Shown: piece after piece, positions 38,845 to 47,393 of the stretch
Numbering within the stretch: position 1 is the stretch's first letter
How the letters are laid out: the number at the start of each line of letters is the position of its first letter
Source of the DNA: Dietzia psychralcaliphila
GTDB taxonomy: Bacteria; Actinomycetota; Actinomycetes; Mycobacteriales; Mycobacteriaceae
DNA length: 64,000 bases
Reading direction: 5' to 3'
Assembly: GCF_003096095.1 (NCBI RefSeq)
Contig: NZ_CP015453.1
Coordinates: 2,232,001 to 2,296,000 of the forward strand
Translations under genes and position numbers: made by a program
The notes under the pieces: model-generated
What the model was told of the DNA's origin: nothing
Seen by the model: the letters and a program-made list of their open reading frames with translations, nothing else
The model's database searches: none

Positions 38845-40275
38845 TCAGGCACCGTCACCGCGGGCGCGTTCGTAGCGTCGCAGGGTCTCGCGGCGCTCCT
38901 CTGCGTGGTCCACGATGCGCTCGGGGTACCCGTAGTCGTATCCGTCCGCCGATCGCCACGGTTCGTGCGCCGCGGCGCCCGCCAGGTGCGCGAGCTCGGG
39001 GATCCACCGGCGCACGTAGTCCCCGTCCGGGTCGAACTTGACCCCCTGGGTGACGGGGTTGAACACCCGGAAGTAGGGCGAGGCGTCGGTGCCGGTCCCG
39101 GCCACCCACTGCCACCCGTGATTGTTGGACGCCAGGTCGCCGTCCCTCAGCTGCTCCAAGAAGTACCGGGCCCCGGACGGCCACCACACGTGGAGGTCCT
39201 TCACCAGGAAGCTGGCGGTGACCATCCGGACCCGGTTGTGCATCCACCCCTCGGCCCGCAGCTGCCGCATCCCGGCGTCCACGAACGGATATCCGGTCAG
39301 CCCCTGTTGCCACGCCTCCACGAGGGTCGCGGTCTCCGGCCCCTCGTCGTAGTCCATCCCCGCCAACGCGTCGCGCAGGTCACGCCAGGCTGACCGGGGC
39401 CAGTGCCACAGGACGTCGGCATAGAACTCACGCCAGGCCAGCTCGGTGACGAACCGGCGTGCGCTCTCGGATTCCGCGGCGGGGTGATCGGCGAGTTCGG
39501 CGAGGATCGTCCGCGGGTGGATCTCGCCGTACTTCAGGTGCACCGACAACCGACTGGTCGTGTCGAGGTCCGGCCGGTCCCGCTGGTCGCCGTACGAGGA
39601 CAGGTCGTCGCGCAGGAAGGCCCGCCACCGTGCGAGGGCCGCCTGCTCACCGGCCTCTCCCCCGCGACCCGCGCTGCCGTCCCCGCCCTTCGCAGCGCCG
39701 TGGACAGCGCGGTCGGCGTCGGGGCTCCCGGGGTCGGCGTTATTCGACGCGCCAGCGTCCGGGTCCGGGTCCGCGGCCCACGCGATGTCGTCGGGGCGCC
39801 CACCGGGCTCCGGCCAGCCGTGGTCGTGCCAGGCCCTGGCGAAAGGGGTGAAGACACGGTAGGGCTCGCCGGACTTGTTGAGGACCCTGCCCGGGCCCAC
39901 CGCGTAGGGCGACCCGGTCTCGACGAGTTCCCTCCCGCCGCGCGCGAGGCGTTCCCGCACCCAGTCGTCCCGCCGGCGCCCATAGGGGGTGGATTCGCGG
40001 CTCACGTGCACCTGGGCGGCGTCCACCGACTCCGCCAACTCCGCGATCACCTCGGCGGGCTCTCCCGTACGGATGACCAGGGCGCCCCCGGTGTCCGCGG
40101 ACAGGGCGGCGAGCGAGGCGTCCAGTCGCTCGACCCGGACGCCTCCCCGGGCGAGCAGCGCCGGGTCGCGCACGAACACCGGCAGGACCTCGTCCGACGA
40201 CTCGACAGCGGCCAGTAGCGCGGGATGATCCGCCAACCGCAGATCACGCCGGAACCACAGGATCGAGATGGTCAC
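38845..40275 (-). CDS. phr: Deoxyribodipyrimidine photolyase (class I CPD)
   Basis: 476 residues. Splits cyclobutane pyrimidine dimers with blue light using FADH-. The DNA_photolyase N-terminal domain starts MTISILWFRRDLRLADHPAL; the FAD domain contains ELAWREFYADVLWHWPRS, EGWMHNRVRMVTASFLVKDL and NNHGWQWVAGTGTDASPYFRVF. Odd: a Gly/Ala/Asp-rich insertion (about residues 165-210) sits between the domains. The antenna cofactor cannot be read with certainty, but actinobacterial photolyases can use 8-HDF (FO), and FO synthase is in this window. Confidence 0.92.
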   Translation of the reverse strand: MTISILWFRRDLRLADHPALLAAVESSDEVLPVFVRDPALLARGGVRVERLDASLAALSADTGGALVIRTGEPAEVIAELAESVDAAQVHVSRESTPYGRRRDDWVRERLARGGRELVETGSPYAVGPGRVLNKSGEPYRVFTPFARAWHDHGWPEPGGRPDDIAWAADPDPDAGASNNADPGSPDADRAVHGAAKGGDGSAGRGGEAGEQAALARWRAFLRDDLSSYGDQRDRPDLDTTSRLSVHLKYGEIHPRTILAELADHPAAESESARRFVTELAWREFYADVLWHWPRSAWRDLRDALAGMDYDEGPETATLVEAWQQGLTGYPFVDAGMRQLRAEGWMHNRVRMVTASFLVKDLHVWWPSGARYFLEQLRDGDLASNNHGWQWVAGTGTDASPYFRVFNPVTQGVKFDPDGDYVRRWIPELAHLAGAAAHEPWRSADGYDYGYPERIVDHAEERRETLRRYERARGDGA

Positions 40276-40360
40276 GCCGCCTCCAGAACTCGTGAGGCGG
40301 GGCCCTGTCCGCCGGATCCGTCGGGGACCCGCCGCCGTGGCTCGATTGTGGCAGAAGTAA

Positions 40361-41062
40361 TCACCTGAGCGAGGACGCCGAGGTGAACGCCGCCGACACC
40401 GCGCGGTCGATCGCGGACGGCCGGACCCCGAGTGCCCGCGCGGCCACCGGATGCAGGAACGTCCGGATGGCGCCGGACGGGACCGCGGCCGGCCACCACT
40501 GGCGGGGGCGGAGCAGTTGCCCGCGGTATCGCGTGAGCGCCGGGGTGACGGCCAGCTTCCCGGTCTGGTCGCGGAAGTAGGAGTCGAAGTCGTCCACCGT
40601 GGCGGGCAACGGCGTCTCCGAGATGCCGTAGGCGCGGTACCAGCTGCAGCACCTGTCGTAGAGCGCTCGGCGCTCCTCGGTGCCCAGGGGTCCGCGGAAT
40701 CTGGTGATGGTCTCGAACAGCGAGTCCACGTACGTGGCGTGTTGGAAGTGGAAGACCTCGGGGTCCAGCGAGTGGTAGCGGTTGCCGTCGGCCTCGGTTC
40801 CTCTGATCGTGTCGTGCGTGACGACGATGCGCCGCGGTATCCAGGTCTCGGGATGCGGGTCGAACGCCATGGCGATCGTCGGGGGGACCGAGCGCTGCTT
40901 GTGCAGCCAGACGAAGCCGGGCGAGGGCGAGTGCTCGAGGATCGCCGCGCTGATCGCCGGGTGCATCAGCTGCAGTGACACGGCGCGGGGCAGCATGAAC
41001 AGGAACTGCCGGGACCGGAGGTGCTCGATCAGTCCGGGTCCCGCGGTGCTCGCGCCTGTCAT
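40361..41062 (-). CDS. DUF2236 (MpaB-like) oxygenase family protein, second copy
   Basis: 233 residues, shorter than the copy at 26561. Segments RAVSLQLMHPAISAAILEHSP, SVPPTIAMAFD, FHFQHATYVDSLFETITRF and RYRGQLLRPRQWWPAA fit the family. The N-terminal helices are reduced but the frame is complete. No close operon partner; lies between the photolyase gene (85 bases away) and an LLM oxidoreductase gene. Substrate unknown. Confidence 0.78.
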   Translation of the reverse strand: MTGASTAGPGLIEHLRSRQFLFMLPRAVSLQLMHPAISAAILEHSPSPGFVWLHKQRSVPPTIAMAFDPHPETWIPRRIVVTHDTIRGTEADGNRYHSLDPEVFHFQHATYVDSLFETITRFRGPLGTEERRALYDRCCSWYRAYGISETPLPATVDDFDSYFRDQTGKLAVTPALTRYRGQLLRPRQWWPAAVPSGAIRTFLHPVAARALGVRPSAIDRAVSAAFTSASSLR

Positions 41063-41095
41063 GGATGGTCCCGCCTCTCCGTCCCGCCGGTGAGG

Positions 41096-42100
41096 CTAGT
41101 GCGCGAGCGCGGGAAAGTGGGGCACGACGTGGTCGGCCAGCTCGTGGACGACCTCTCGGATCGGCCGGCGCGAGGCCCCGACCCCCACCAGGACGTGGTT
41201 GACCCCTATTCCCCGCAGGTCACCGAGGTGATCGACCAGGCGCCGGTGGCCGATCCGGAATCCGAAGTCGATCGGCGAGGCCGCCTCGTCCGGGTCGTCG
41301 GCCAGATCGATCTGGAGCGATTGCGCGAAGGGCTTGAACACCTCGTCGTCGTCCCCTCTCACCGGACTCCTCCCCACCAACTCGCGCCACCGCGCGGCGG
41401 TCCGCCGTTGCGCGTCGAAGTCACGCGGATAGGTCATCCACCCGTCCCCGTGTTCGGCCAGGAACCCGATGTTCTGCTGACACGAGCCCGTCATGATCAA
41501 CGGCACCGACGACGCGGTGGGCTTGGGGACCACGTCGGCGCTGTGCATCCACCCCCCGGACCAGCGGATCCCGCGCATCTCCGTGGTGAGGGCATGGGTC
41601 ATCACCGAGAGGTTCTCCCGGAAAATCTCACCGCGCTGGCCCTGCTCCAGGCCGAACGCGCGGAACTCCTCGGGCCGGTCGCCGGATGCCACGCCCAGCA
41701 GGAACCGGCCGCCGGAGAGCCGGTCCAGGCTGGCCGCCGACTTGGCCACGTGCAGCGGATGGCGGACCGGGAGGACTACGGCAGCCGTCCCGAGGGCGAT
41801 CCGGCTGGTGTGCGCCGCCACATACGTCAGGAACACCCATGGGTCGTAGATCTGGCCGACGTCTCCGAAGGACGGGACCCGAAGCGGGATGTCACGGGCG
41901 TAGAGGGCGGCGAATCCTCCGGCCTCCGCCGCGCGGGCGATCTCGACCTGCTCACCGATATCCGAGGGGTCGCCCTGATCGGCCCGGGTCCGCAATGGGA
42001 ATCCCAGTCCCAGGGTCAGGTGCCCCTCGTCGAACGTGCGACGGAAGCCCGGCAGCTGCCGGGGGTCACCGTCGGACAACGCGCACGACGAGGAGGTCAT
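41096..42100 (-). CDS. LLM-class flavin/F420 oxidoreductase (TIGR03571-like)
   Basis: 334 residues, luciferase-like TIM barrel. LGLGFPLRT opening, the RDIPLRVPSFGDVGQIYDPWVFLTY loop, and LDRLSGGRFLLGVASGDRPEEFRAFG with the flavin/F420 phosphate motif. Similarity to a family often labelled TIGR03571 is my recollection. Whether FMN or F420 is used is not clear. ATG at 42100. Divergent from the antiporter gene; both share the intergenic palindrome. Confidence 0.8.
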   Translation of the reverse strand: MTSSSCALSDGDPRQLPGFRRTFDEGHLTLGLGFPLRTRADQGDPSDIGEQVEIARAAEAGGFAALYARDIPLRVPSFGDVGQIYDPWVFLTYVAAHTSRIALGTAAVVLPVRHPLHVAKSAASLDRLSGGRFLLGVASGDRPEEFRAFGLEQGQRGEIFRENLSVMTHALTTEMRGIRWSGGWMHSADVVPKPTASSVPLIMTGSCQQNIGFLAEHGDGWMTYPRDFDAQRRTAARWRELVGRSPVRGDDDEVFKPFAQSLQIDLADDPDEAASPIDFGFRIGHRRLVDHLGDLRGIGVNHVLVGVGASRRPIREVVHELADHVVPHFPALAH

Positions 42101-42158
42101 GTACTCCACCCTCGCACGACCCGGTCGACGCCGGTCGGCGGTCTCACACGCGCCCCGA

Positions 42159-42181
42159 TCAACTAAGGTCTCCTTAATCGA
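42159..42181. promoter_or_regulatory. 23-base near-palindrome between LLM and antiporter genes
   Basis: Perfect core TAAGG-TCT-CCTTA at 42164-42176, extended arms matching at 8 of 10 positions. Sits in the divergent promoter region, a plausible operator for both genes. Confidence 0.55.
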
Positions 42182-42201
42182 CCGAGCCTTAATCGACCGA
42201 G
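42172..42201. repeat. 15-base tandem duplication
   Basis: CCTTAATCGACCGAG occurs twice in a row, ending 13 bases before the antiporter GTG, and includes the right half of the palindrome so that a half-site is duplicated. Confidence 0.9.
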
Positions 42202-42214
42202 TGAGAGGCGGGAC

Positions 42215-43591
42215 GTGACCACCACCCTCCTGGCCGCCGAGGCGTCCGACACCGAACTCGTCTCCCTGTTCTGGATCGTCCTGGCGGTGTGGGCGGCGCC
42301 GCTGCTGTCCGGGTTCACCCGCTCGTTCATCCCGGGTGTGGTGCTGCTCCTGGTGGGCGGGATGGTGATCGGCCCCAACGGTCTTGGTCTGGCGGTGGAA
42401 TCCGGCGGTGTCGCGCTCCTGGCCGAGCTCGGCCTGGGGCTGCTGTTCCTGCTGGCCGGCTTCGAGCTCGAGGTCTCCACGCTCACCGGGCGCAGCGGGC
42501 GACGGGCGGCCGGGACCTGGGTCGTCAGCCTGATCCTGGCGGCCGGGGTGGGATGGCTGGTCTCGGGTCGCTGGGAGACCGCCGTGGCGATCGGGCTGCT
42601 GCTCACCTCCACGGCCGTGGGCACACTGCTGCCGATCCTCAAGGGCTCCGGTCACGACAGCACCCCCGTCGGCCGCGCGGTCCTCACCCACGGAGCGGTG
42701 GGCGAACTGGGGCCGATCCTGGTGATGGCGGTACTGCTCGGTACCCGCAGTATCGAGTCCTCCATCGCGGCCGTCGGGCTGTTCCTGGTGGCCGCGCTCG
42801 TGATCCTGGCGGTGCCGGCCCGACTACTCCACATCCCCGCACTCGGTAGGGCGCTCCTGCAGGGGACCACCTCCAACAGCCAGCTGGCCATGCGGACGGT
42901 GATACTGCTCCTGGCCACGATGATGGTCGTGGCCACGGTGTTCGGCCTGGACGTGGTCCTCGGCGCCTTCGCCGCGGGGATGATCCTGAGGCGGCTGGTC
43001 GACTCCCTCGGGACGCATCTGCGCAGCGGTACCGACACCCCGGACCGTGGCCTCGCCGCGATCCTGCTCCGCCAGCTGGAGACCGTCGGCTACACCCTGT
43101 TCATCCCGGCCTTCTTCGTGGTGTCGGGGATGGGGATCGACCTCGGAGCCGTGGCGGAATCGCCGTGGATCCTGGTGGCGGCGGTGGTGAGCATGCTCGT
43201 CATCCGCGGCGGAGGTGTGTGGCTGGGCGAGACCGTCACCCACGCGAGTCAGGGCCTCGACGGTCCGCGTGAGCGGGCACGGGTGGGTCTGTACGCGGCG
43301 ACCGGTCTCCCGATCATCGTGGCGGTCACCGAGGTCGCCGTGAACAACGGGCTGATGACCGGCGAGATCTCGTCTGTTCTGGTGGCGGCGGGGGCCGTCA
43401 CCGTCCTTCTCTTCCCGCTCCTGGCGGAGCTCGTGCGGGCCGGGGACCCGGGTCGGCGGCCGGACGAGACGCCCCTGTCCGGGGCGGAACCCGTCCTACC
43501 GAGGTCACAGGGAGACGACGACAACGGCGACAACGGCGACAACGAACACAGCGACCACAACAACCACGACGACGAGGTCGGGCGCCGGTGA
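42215..43591 (+). CDS. Cation/proton antiporter (CPA2, KefB/NapA-like)
   Basis: 458 residues, about 12-13 helices. Na+/H+ exchanger domain with LAELGLGLLFLLAGFELEV, VLTHGAVGELGPILVMAVL and FVVSGMGIDLGAV. The Asp/Asn/His-rich tail (DDDNGDNGDNEHSDHNNHDD, near the end) is unusual and could bind metal. No TrkA-N or C-domain follows. The GTG at 42215 is preceded by GAGAGGCGGG. Cation not identified. Confidence 0.86.
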   Translation: MTTTLLAAEASDTELVSLFWIVLAVWAAPLLSGFTRSFIPGVVLLLVGGMVIGPNGLGLAVESGGVALLAELGLGLLFLLAGFELEVSTLTGRSGRRAAGTWVVSLILAAGVGWLVSGRWETAVAIGLLLTSTAVGTLLPILKGSGHDSTPVGRAVLTHGAVGELGPILVMAVLLGTRSIESSIAAVGLFLVAALVILAVPARLLHIPALGRALLQGTTSNSQLAMRTVILLLATMMVVATVFGLDVVLGAFAAGMILRRLVDSLGTHLRSGTDTPDRGLAAILLRQLETVGYTLFIPAFFVVSGMGIDLGAVAESPWILVAAVVSMLVIRGGGVWLGETVTHASQGLDGPRERARVGLYAATGLPIIVAVTEVAVNNGLMTGEISSVLVAAGAVTVLLFPLLAELVRAGDPGRRPDETPLSGAEPVLPRSQGDDDNGDNGDNEHSDHNNHDDEVGRR

Positions 43592-43654
43592 GGCCGGGCA
43601 TCATCGGCGCGATCCGGGGAACCGGCCCCGAGCCGGCCGCCTGGATGCGAGGAG

Positions 43655-43732
43655 TCGCCTGACTGCGCGAGGTCGTCTCACTGCGCGGAATCGTCTGACT
43701 GCGCGAGGTCGTCTAACTGCGCGAGGTCGTCT
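43655..43732. repeat. 18-base tandem repeat, more than four copies
   Basis: Unit TCGTCTGACTGCGCGAGG at 43655, 43673, 43691 and 43709, with a start of a fifth. Lies between the antiporter stop and the convergent DUF2238 gene and includes the DUF2238 stop codon. Confidence 0.9.
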
Positions 43733-44333
43733 CCGAGGACTCGCGCGCCGGCAGTGCACTCGGCATTATCAGTCGGGGCCCGTAGGCCAGGTACACTCCC
43801 GCAACCAGTGCGCCGAAACCGCCCGCGGCCATGTCCCCGATCGTGTCGTCGAGGGTCACGTAGATCCGGTCCGTGAGGTAGGCGTGCCCGATCCACTCGA
43901 CCATCTCCCACAGCGCCCCCAGTGCCAGGCCGAAGGCGGTGGTGAGCACCACCGCCCCCGCTGCCGAGAACCCGCGGGCGACCGGTGGTGCGACGACCCC
44001 GCGGTGCGCGAGGAATAGGTAGGCCACCACCGCCAGGGCCCCGGCGCACACGAAGTGGACCATGACGTCCCACCACCCGATTCGCGTGTACAGGTCGTAG
44101 ACATTGCTCCAGGCGGCCACGAGCAACGTGACGGACACCGCGAAGTCCGCGCACGGCCTCATCCCGATGAAACGCGGGAGCATCAGACCCGGCAGGGCGA
44201 ACGCGACGATGGCCGCATCCGTCAGACCATGGAGGAGCAGAGCCAGGAGAACGCTGAGGGTCCCCAGGATCCGAAGCGCGTCCGCCGCCATCTGCGCGCG
44301 GCTCTCCGCGGGTCGGAGGAAGTTGTCGATCAC
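43713..44333 (-). CDS. DUF2238 family membrane protein (YjdF-like)
   Basis: 206 residues with several membrane helices. Conserved motifs WWDVMVHFVCAGALAVV, ALGALWEMVEWIGHAYL and DDTIGDMAAGGFGALVAGVYL. Function unknown. The GTG at 44333 overlaps the stop of the nuclease gene (GTGA) and has GGAGG nine bases upstream, so the two are coupled. The last residues (SSETTSRS) and stop are inside the 18-base repeat array. Confidence 0.82.
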   Translation of the reverse strand: MIDNFLRPAESRAQMAADALRILGTLSVLLALLLHGLTDAAIVAFALPGLMLPRFIGMRPCADFAVSVTLLVAAWSNVYDLYTRIGWWDVMVHFVCAGALAVVAYLFLAHRGVVAPPVARGFSAAGAVVLTTAFGLALGALWEMVEWIGHAYLTDRIYVTLDDTIGDMAAGGFGALVAGVYLAYGPRLIMPSALPARESSETTSRS

Positions 44334-45208
44334 GTGTCGGAACCTCCTTCGACGAGCTCCACGACGGCGTGGACGGGCAGATGGTCCGACGCCCACCCGC
44401 CGCCTGGTCGTAGCGGGTTGACCGCGGCGTGGGTGACCCTAAACGCTGACGAGGCAAGTATCCAGTCGATCCGCGACCCGCTCCTCCGGGGCCCCCGGTA
44501 GTCGGCGTACGTGCCCCACTCCTCACTCACGTGGGTCCGAGCGCTGCGCCAACTGTCCGCGAGGGTCCCGTCCCGCAGCAGCTCGCGCACCGCCGCGCCC
44601 GACGGTCGGGCGTTGAGGTCGCCGGTCACCACAGCCGGAATCCCGGCGGCGGACACCAGGTCTCGGATCGCCCGGGCCGACCGGAGCCGCGAGCGCGCCG
44701 AGAACGGGTCGAGGTGGGTGTTGACCACGAGGAAGCTCCGCGCGGTCCCCCGGTCGCGGAACGTCGCCGAGACCATGACGCGGGGGAAGACGTTCCCCCA
44801 GGACACCGAACCCGCCCGGGTGGGATGGTCGGACAGCGCGGCCTGCTCCCAGTGGAGGAGCTCGAGCCTGTCCGAGTCGTAGAAGATCGGCGAGGCCTCA
44901 CCGCCTCCGTCTGCACCCCTGCCCCGCCCGACGAGGTCGTATCCGGGGCCGAGTGCCTCGCGCACCACCGCCGCCTGGTCCCCGAGCACCTCCTGGGCGC
45001 CGAGCACCGTCGGGCGCTCGGCCCCCAGGAGCGCCCGGAGCCCGGGAGCTCGCCGGCCCCAGCGGTCGGCCGGTCGTGCCAGCAGTGCCGGCACCGGACG
45101 GCGGATGTTCCAGCTCATCACGTGGAGGGCGGGCGCGGTCACCTGCCCGATGAGGGACGAGGGCTCGGGCCCCGCGGCCGGGGCTGCGCCGGGGTCGTGC
45201 GATGCCAT
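44330..45208 (-). CDS. Endonuclease/exonuclease/phosphatase family protein
   Basis: 292 residues of the DNase I-like fold: VMSWNIRRP near residue 31, GAQEV, VVNTHLDPFSARSR, VVTGDLNARPSG and GWASDHLPVHAVVEL; these carry the catalytic His and Asp/Asn residues. Could act on DNA, RNA or a phosphoester. No signal peptide. Divergent from the pseudouridine synthase gene. ATG at 45208. Confidence 0.85.
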   Translation of the reverse strand: MASHDPGAAPAAGPEPSSLIGQVTAPALHVMSWNIRRPVPALLARPADRWGRRAPGLRALLGAERPTVLGAQEVLGDQAAVVREALGPGYDLVGRGRGADGGGEASPIFYDSDRLELLHWEQAALSDHPTRAGSVSWGNVFPRVMVSATFRDRGTARSFLVVNTHLDPFSARSRLRSARAIRDLVSAAGIPAVVTGDLNARPSGAAVRELLRDGTLADSWRSARTHVSEEWGTYADYRGPRRSGSRIDWILASSAFRVTHAAVNPLRPGGGWASDHLPVHAVVELVEGGSDT

Positions 45209-45262
45209 CGTGCGGTCCTCGAATCCGGAGCAGGTGGTGGAGCCCCAGTGTATTCGGGGAGG

Positions 45263-46255
45263 ATGGCGATCGTGCCGATGCCGTCGCCCCTCCCCGTCAA
45301 AAACGGGATCGGACCGACGCGACTGCGCGTGCCGACGTCCGGGCCGTGGGCGACGATCGCCGAGTACGTGGTCGAGCGGTTCGACCACCTCGACGCTCTC
45401 GACCTGTACCGTCGCTTCGCCGCCGGCGACTTCGTGGACGCCGACGCCAGCCCGGTCGGTCCCGGAGCGGTCCTCGGTTCACACGAGTTCGTGTGGTATC
45501 ACCGCGAGCTACCGGCTGAGGAACCACTCCCGTTCCACGAGGAGATCGTGCACGTCAGCGACGACCTGGTCGTGATCGACAAACCGCACTTTCTCCCCAC
45601 CACCCCGACGGGCAGGTTCCTGCGCGAGTCCGCACTGGTCCGGCTACGCGTCCGGCTCGACAATCCCGACCTCACCCCGGTCCACCGCCTCGACCGCGCC
45701 ACGGCCGGGTTGGTGATGTTCTCCGCCCGCCCCTCCACCCGGGGCGCGTACCAGACCTTGTTCGAACGACGCGAGGTCGCCAAGGCCTACGAGGCGGTCT
45801 CGACGCGACCGTCGGGCTGGGATCCGCGCACACCGGAGATCTCCGGGCGACCGGTCCCCCTCGTCCACCGCGACCACCTCGAGAGGCTGCGGGGCCACCA
45901 GCGGGTCGCCGTCCGCCCCGACCGCCCACCCAACACCGAGACCCTCGTCGACGTCCTCGGTGCCGGCAGGAGCGCCGCCGGTCGCCCGGTACTGCACACG
46001 ATCCTGCGCCCCCGGACCGGCCGGCTGCACCAGCTGCGGGTGCACCTGTCGGCGCTGGGGATCCCGATCCTGGGCGATCGCCGGTATCCCGAACTGCTAC
46101 CGGAGGTCCCCGACGACCATTCCCTCCCACTGCAACTACTCGCCAGAGAGCTGGAGTTCACCGACCCGCTCTCGGGCGTGCCCCGACGATTCGTCACACG
46201 CCGGACGTTGTCCGAGGTGCCCGTGTCCGGCGACGCCGGAAGCTCAGGTGGATGA
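45263..46255 (+). CDS. RluA-family pseudouridine synthase
   Basis: 330 residues. Isomerises uridine to pseudouridine in RNA. Catalytic Asp in TPVHRLDRATAGL, with IVHVSDDLVVIDKPH before it and RTGRLHQLRVHLSALGIPILGD after it, the RluA/RluC signature. An N-terminal extension of about 90 residues carries no S4 domain. Start uncertain: ATG at 45263 abuts GGGGAGG; GTG at 45272 or ATG at 45278 would have better spacing. The 3' end overlaps the convergent fusion gene by 62 bases. Confidence 0.88.
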   Translation: MAIVPMPSPLPVKNGIGPTRLRVPTSGPWATIAEYVVERFDHLDALDLYRRFAAGDFVDADASPVGPGAVLGSHEFVWYHRELPAEEPLPFHEEIVHVSDDLVVIDKPHFLPTTPTGRFLRESALVRLRVRLDNPDLTPVHRLDRATAGLVMFSARPSTRGAYQTLFERREVAKAYEAVSTRPSGWDPRTPEISGRPVPLVHRDHLERLRGHQRVAVRPDRPPNTETLVDVLGAGRSAAGRPVLHTILRPRTGRLHQLRVHLSALGIPILGDRRYPELLPEVPDDHSLPLQLLARELEFTDPLSGVPRRFVTRRTLSEVPVSGDAGSSGG

Positions 46256-47390
46256 CCCCGCTGGGTGAGCTGGCCGACTCGATGTGGAAGCGCTCCTCGA
46301 GCCCCTCCACCCCGTCCCACAGCCGCTCCCCTCGTCCCAGGATGATGGGCACCACGACGATGTGCATCTGGTCGATCAGGTCCGCCTCGAGGAACTGACG
46401 GATCGTGCTCGCTCCCCCACCGATGCGTACGTCCAGGTCACCAGCCAGCTCGCGCGCGGCGGCGAGCGCCGCGGCGGGTTCGGCGTCCACGAAGTGGAAC
46501 GTGGTGCCGCCGTCCATCTGCAGTGTCGGCCGCGGGTGATGGGTGAGCACGACCACCGGGGTATGGAAGGGCGGGTTGTCTCCCCACCAGCCACGCCACG
46601 TCTCGTCCGCCCAGGGGCCGCGGCTGGGCGAGAACTTGTTGCGGCCCATGATCTCCGCGCCGATCCCCGTGTTCCACCGGCTGGCGAACGCCTCGTCGAC
46701 CCCCACCGTGGCCTCCTGGTCCCCGTGGAATCCCATGTCCTGGAAGGTCCGTGTGGGCAGTGCCCACTGGAGGAGTCGATGCCCGGCGTGCCCGAAGGGC
46801 GCCTCGAGGGACTGGCCCTGGCCCACTCCGAACCCGTCCAGCGACACGGAGAAGTTGTGGACCCGGACGAGCGGGTGGCGGGCCCCCGGATCCCCGCCCC
46901 CGGCGGCGATCTCGGCGACGTAGTCCGCCAGGTGGGCCAGGGTCTGCTCGCCGCCCTCGACGGCGTGGTACTCCTCCACCGCCCGATCGCGGAGCTCCTT
47001 CGTGGGGAACACGGTGCGGAAGTCGACACGCGTCCCCTCGCCCTGGGACTCGAAGACCAGGACCGACTCGAACGTCTCCGGATCGTCCGCGGACTCACCG
47101 TGCAGGAGCGAGATCCGCTCCGCCGGGATGATCTCGCGCCAGGTGATCCACTCGGGGTAGTCCGTTCCGTCCGGACCGTGCATGACGAATTCCCACACCC
47201 CGCCCACACGGAACTCGAAGGACCGGGTGGTGGTGGTGAATCCCTCCGGCCCCCACCACCGCGACAGGTGTTCCACCTGCGTGAACGCCCGGAACACCAG
47301 CTCGCGGGGTGCATCGATGTACCTGGTGATGCCGACTTCGCGATCCGCGGTCGCCGACCCGGTCGGATCGGTTCGTCCGTTCTCACTCAT
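46194..47390 (-). CDS. SRPBCC (AHSA1-like) - RibD_C/DHFR-like fusion protein
   Basis: 398 residues. Residues about 15-160 are an SRPBCC/AHSA1 domain (VGITRYIDAPRELVFRAFTQVEHLSRWWGP, VFPTKELRDRAVEEYHAVEGGEQTLAHL). Residues about 170-385 are a RibD C-terminal, dihydrofolate-reductase-like domain (VRVHNFSVSLDGFGVGQGQS, EIMGRNKFSP, DVRIGGGASTIRQFLEADLIDQ). The two are normally separate proteins in actinobacteria. The gene follows an ArsR regulator by three bases, a common pairing for SRPBCC genes. Reduction of an unknown substrate with NADPH is plausible for the second half. Confidence 0.85.
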   Translation of the reverse strand: MSENGRTDPTGSATADREVGITRYIDAPRELVFRAFTQVEHLSRWWGPEGFTTTTRSFEFRVGGVWEFVMHGPDGTDYPEWITWREIIPAERISLLHGESADDPETFESVLVFESQGEGTRVDFRTVFPTKELRDRAVEEYHAVEGGEQTLAHLADYVAEIAAGGGDPGARHPLVRVHNFSVSLDGFGVGQGQSLEAPFGHAGHRLLQWALPTRTFQDMGFHGDQEATVGVDEAFASRWNTGIGAEIMGRNKFSPSRGPWADETWRGWWGDNPPFHTPVVVLTHHPRPTLQMDGGTTFHFVDAEPAAALAAARELAGDLDVRIGGGASTIRQFLEADLIDQMHIVVVPIILGRGERLWDGVEGLEERFHIESASSPSGVIHLSFRRRRTRAPRTTSGV

Positions 47391-47393
47391 GGC

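Noticed and set aside
42164-42176. TAAGG-TCT-CCTTA as an iron (DtxR/IdeR) box
   Set aside because: Half-sites look similar but the spacing is 3 rather than 9 bases, so the 19-base consensus is not met.
46194-46255. 62-base overlap of pseudouridine synthase and the SRPBCC fusion as a frameshift
   Set aside because: Both frames are intact and convergent overlaps are also seen at 5478-5507 and 25744-25769.
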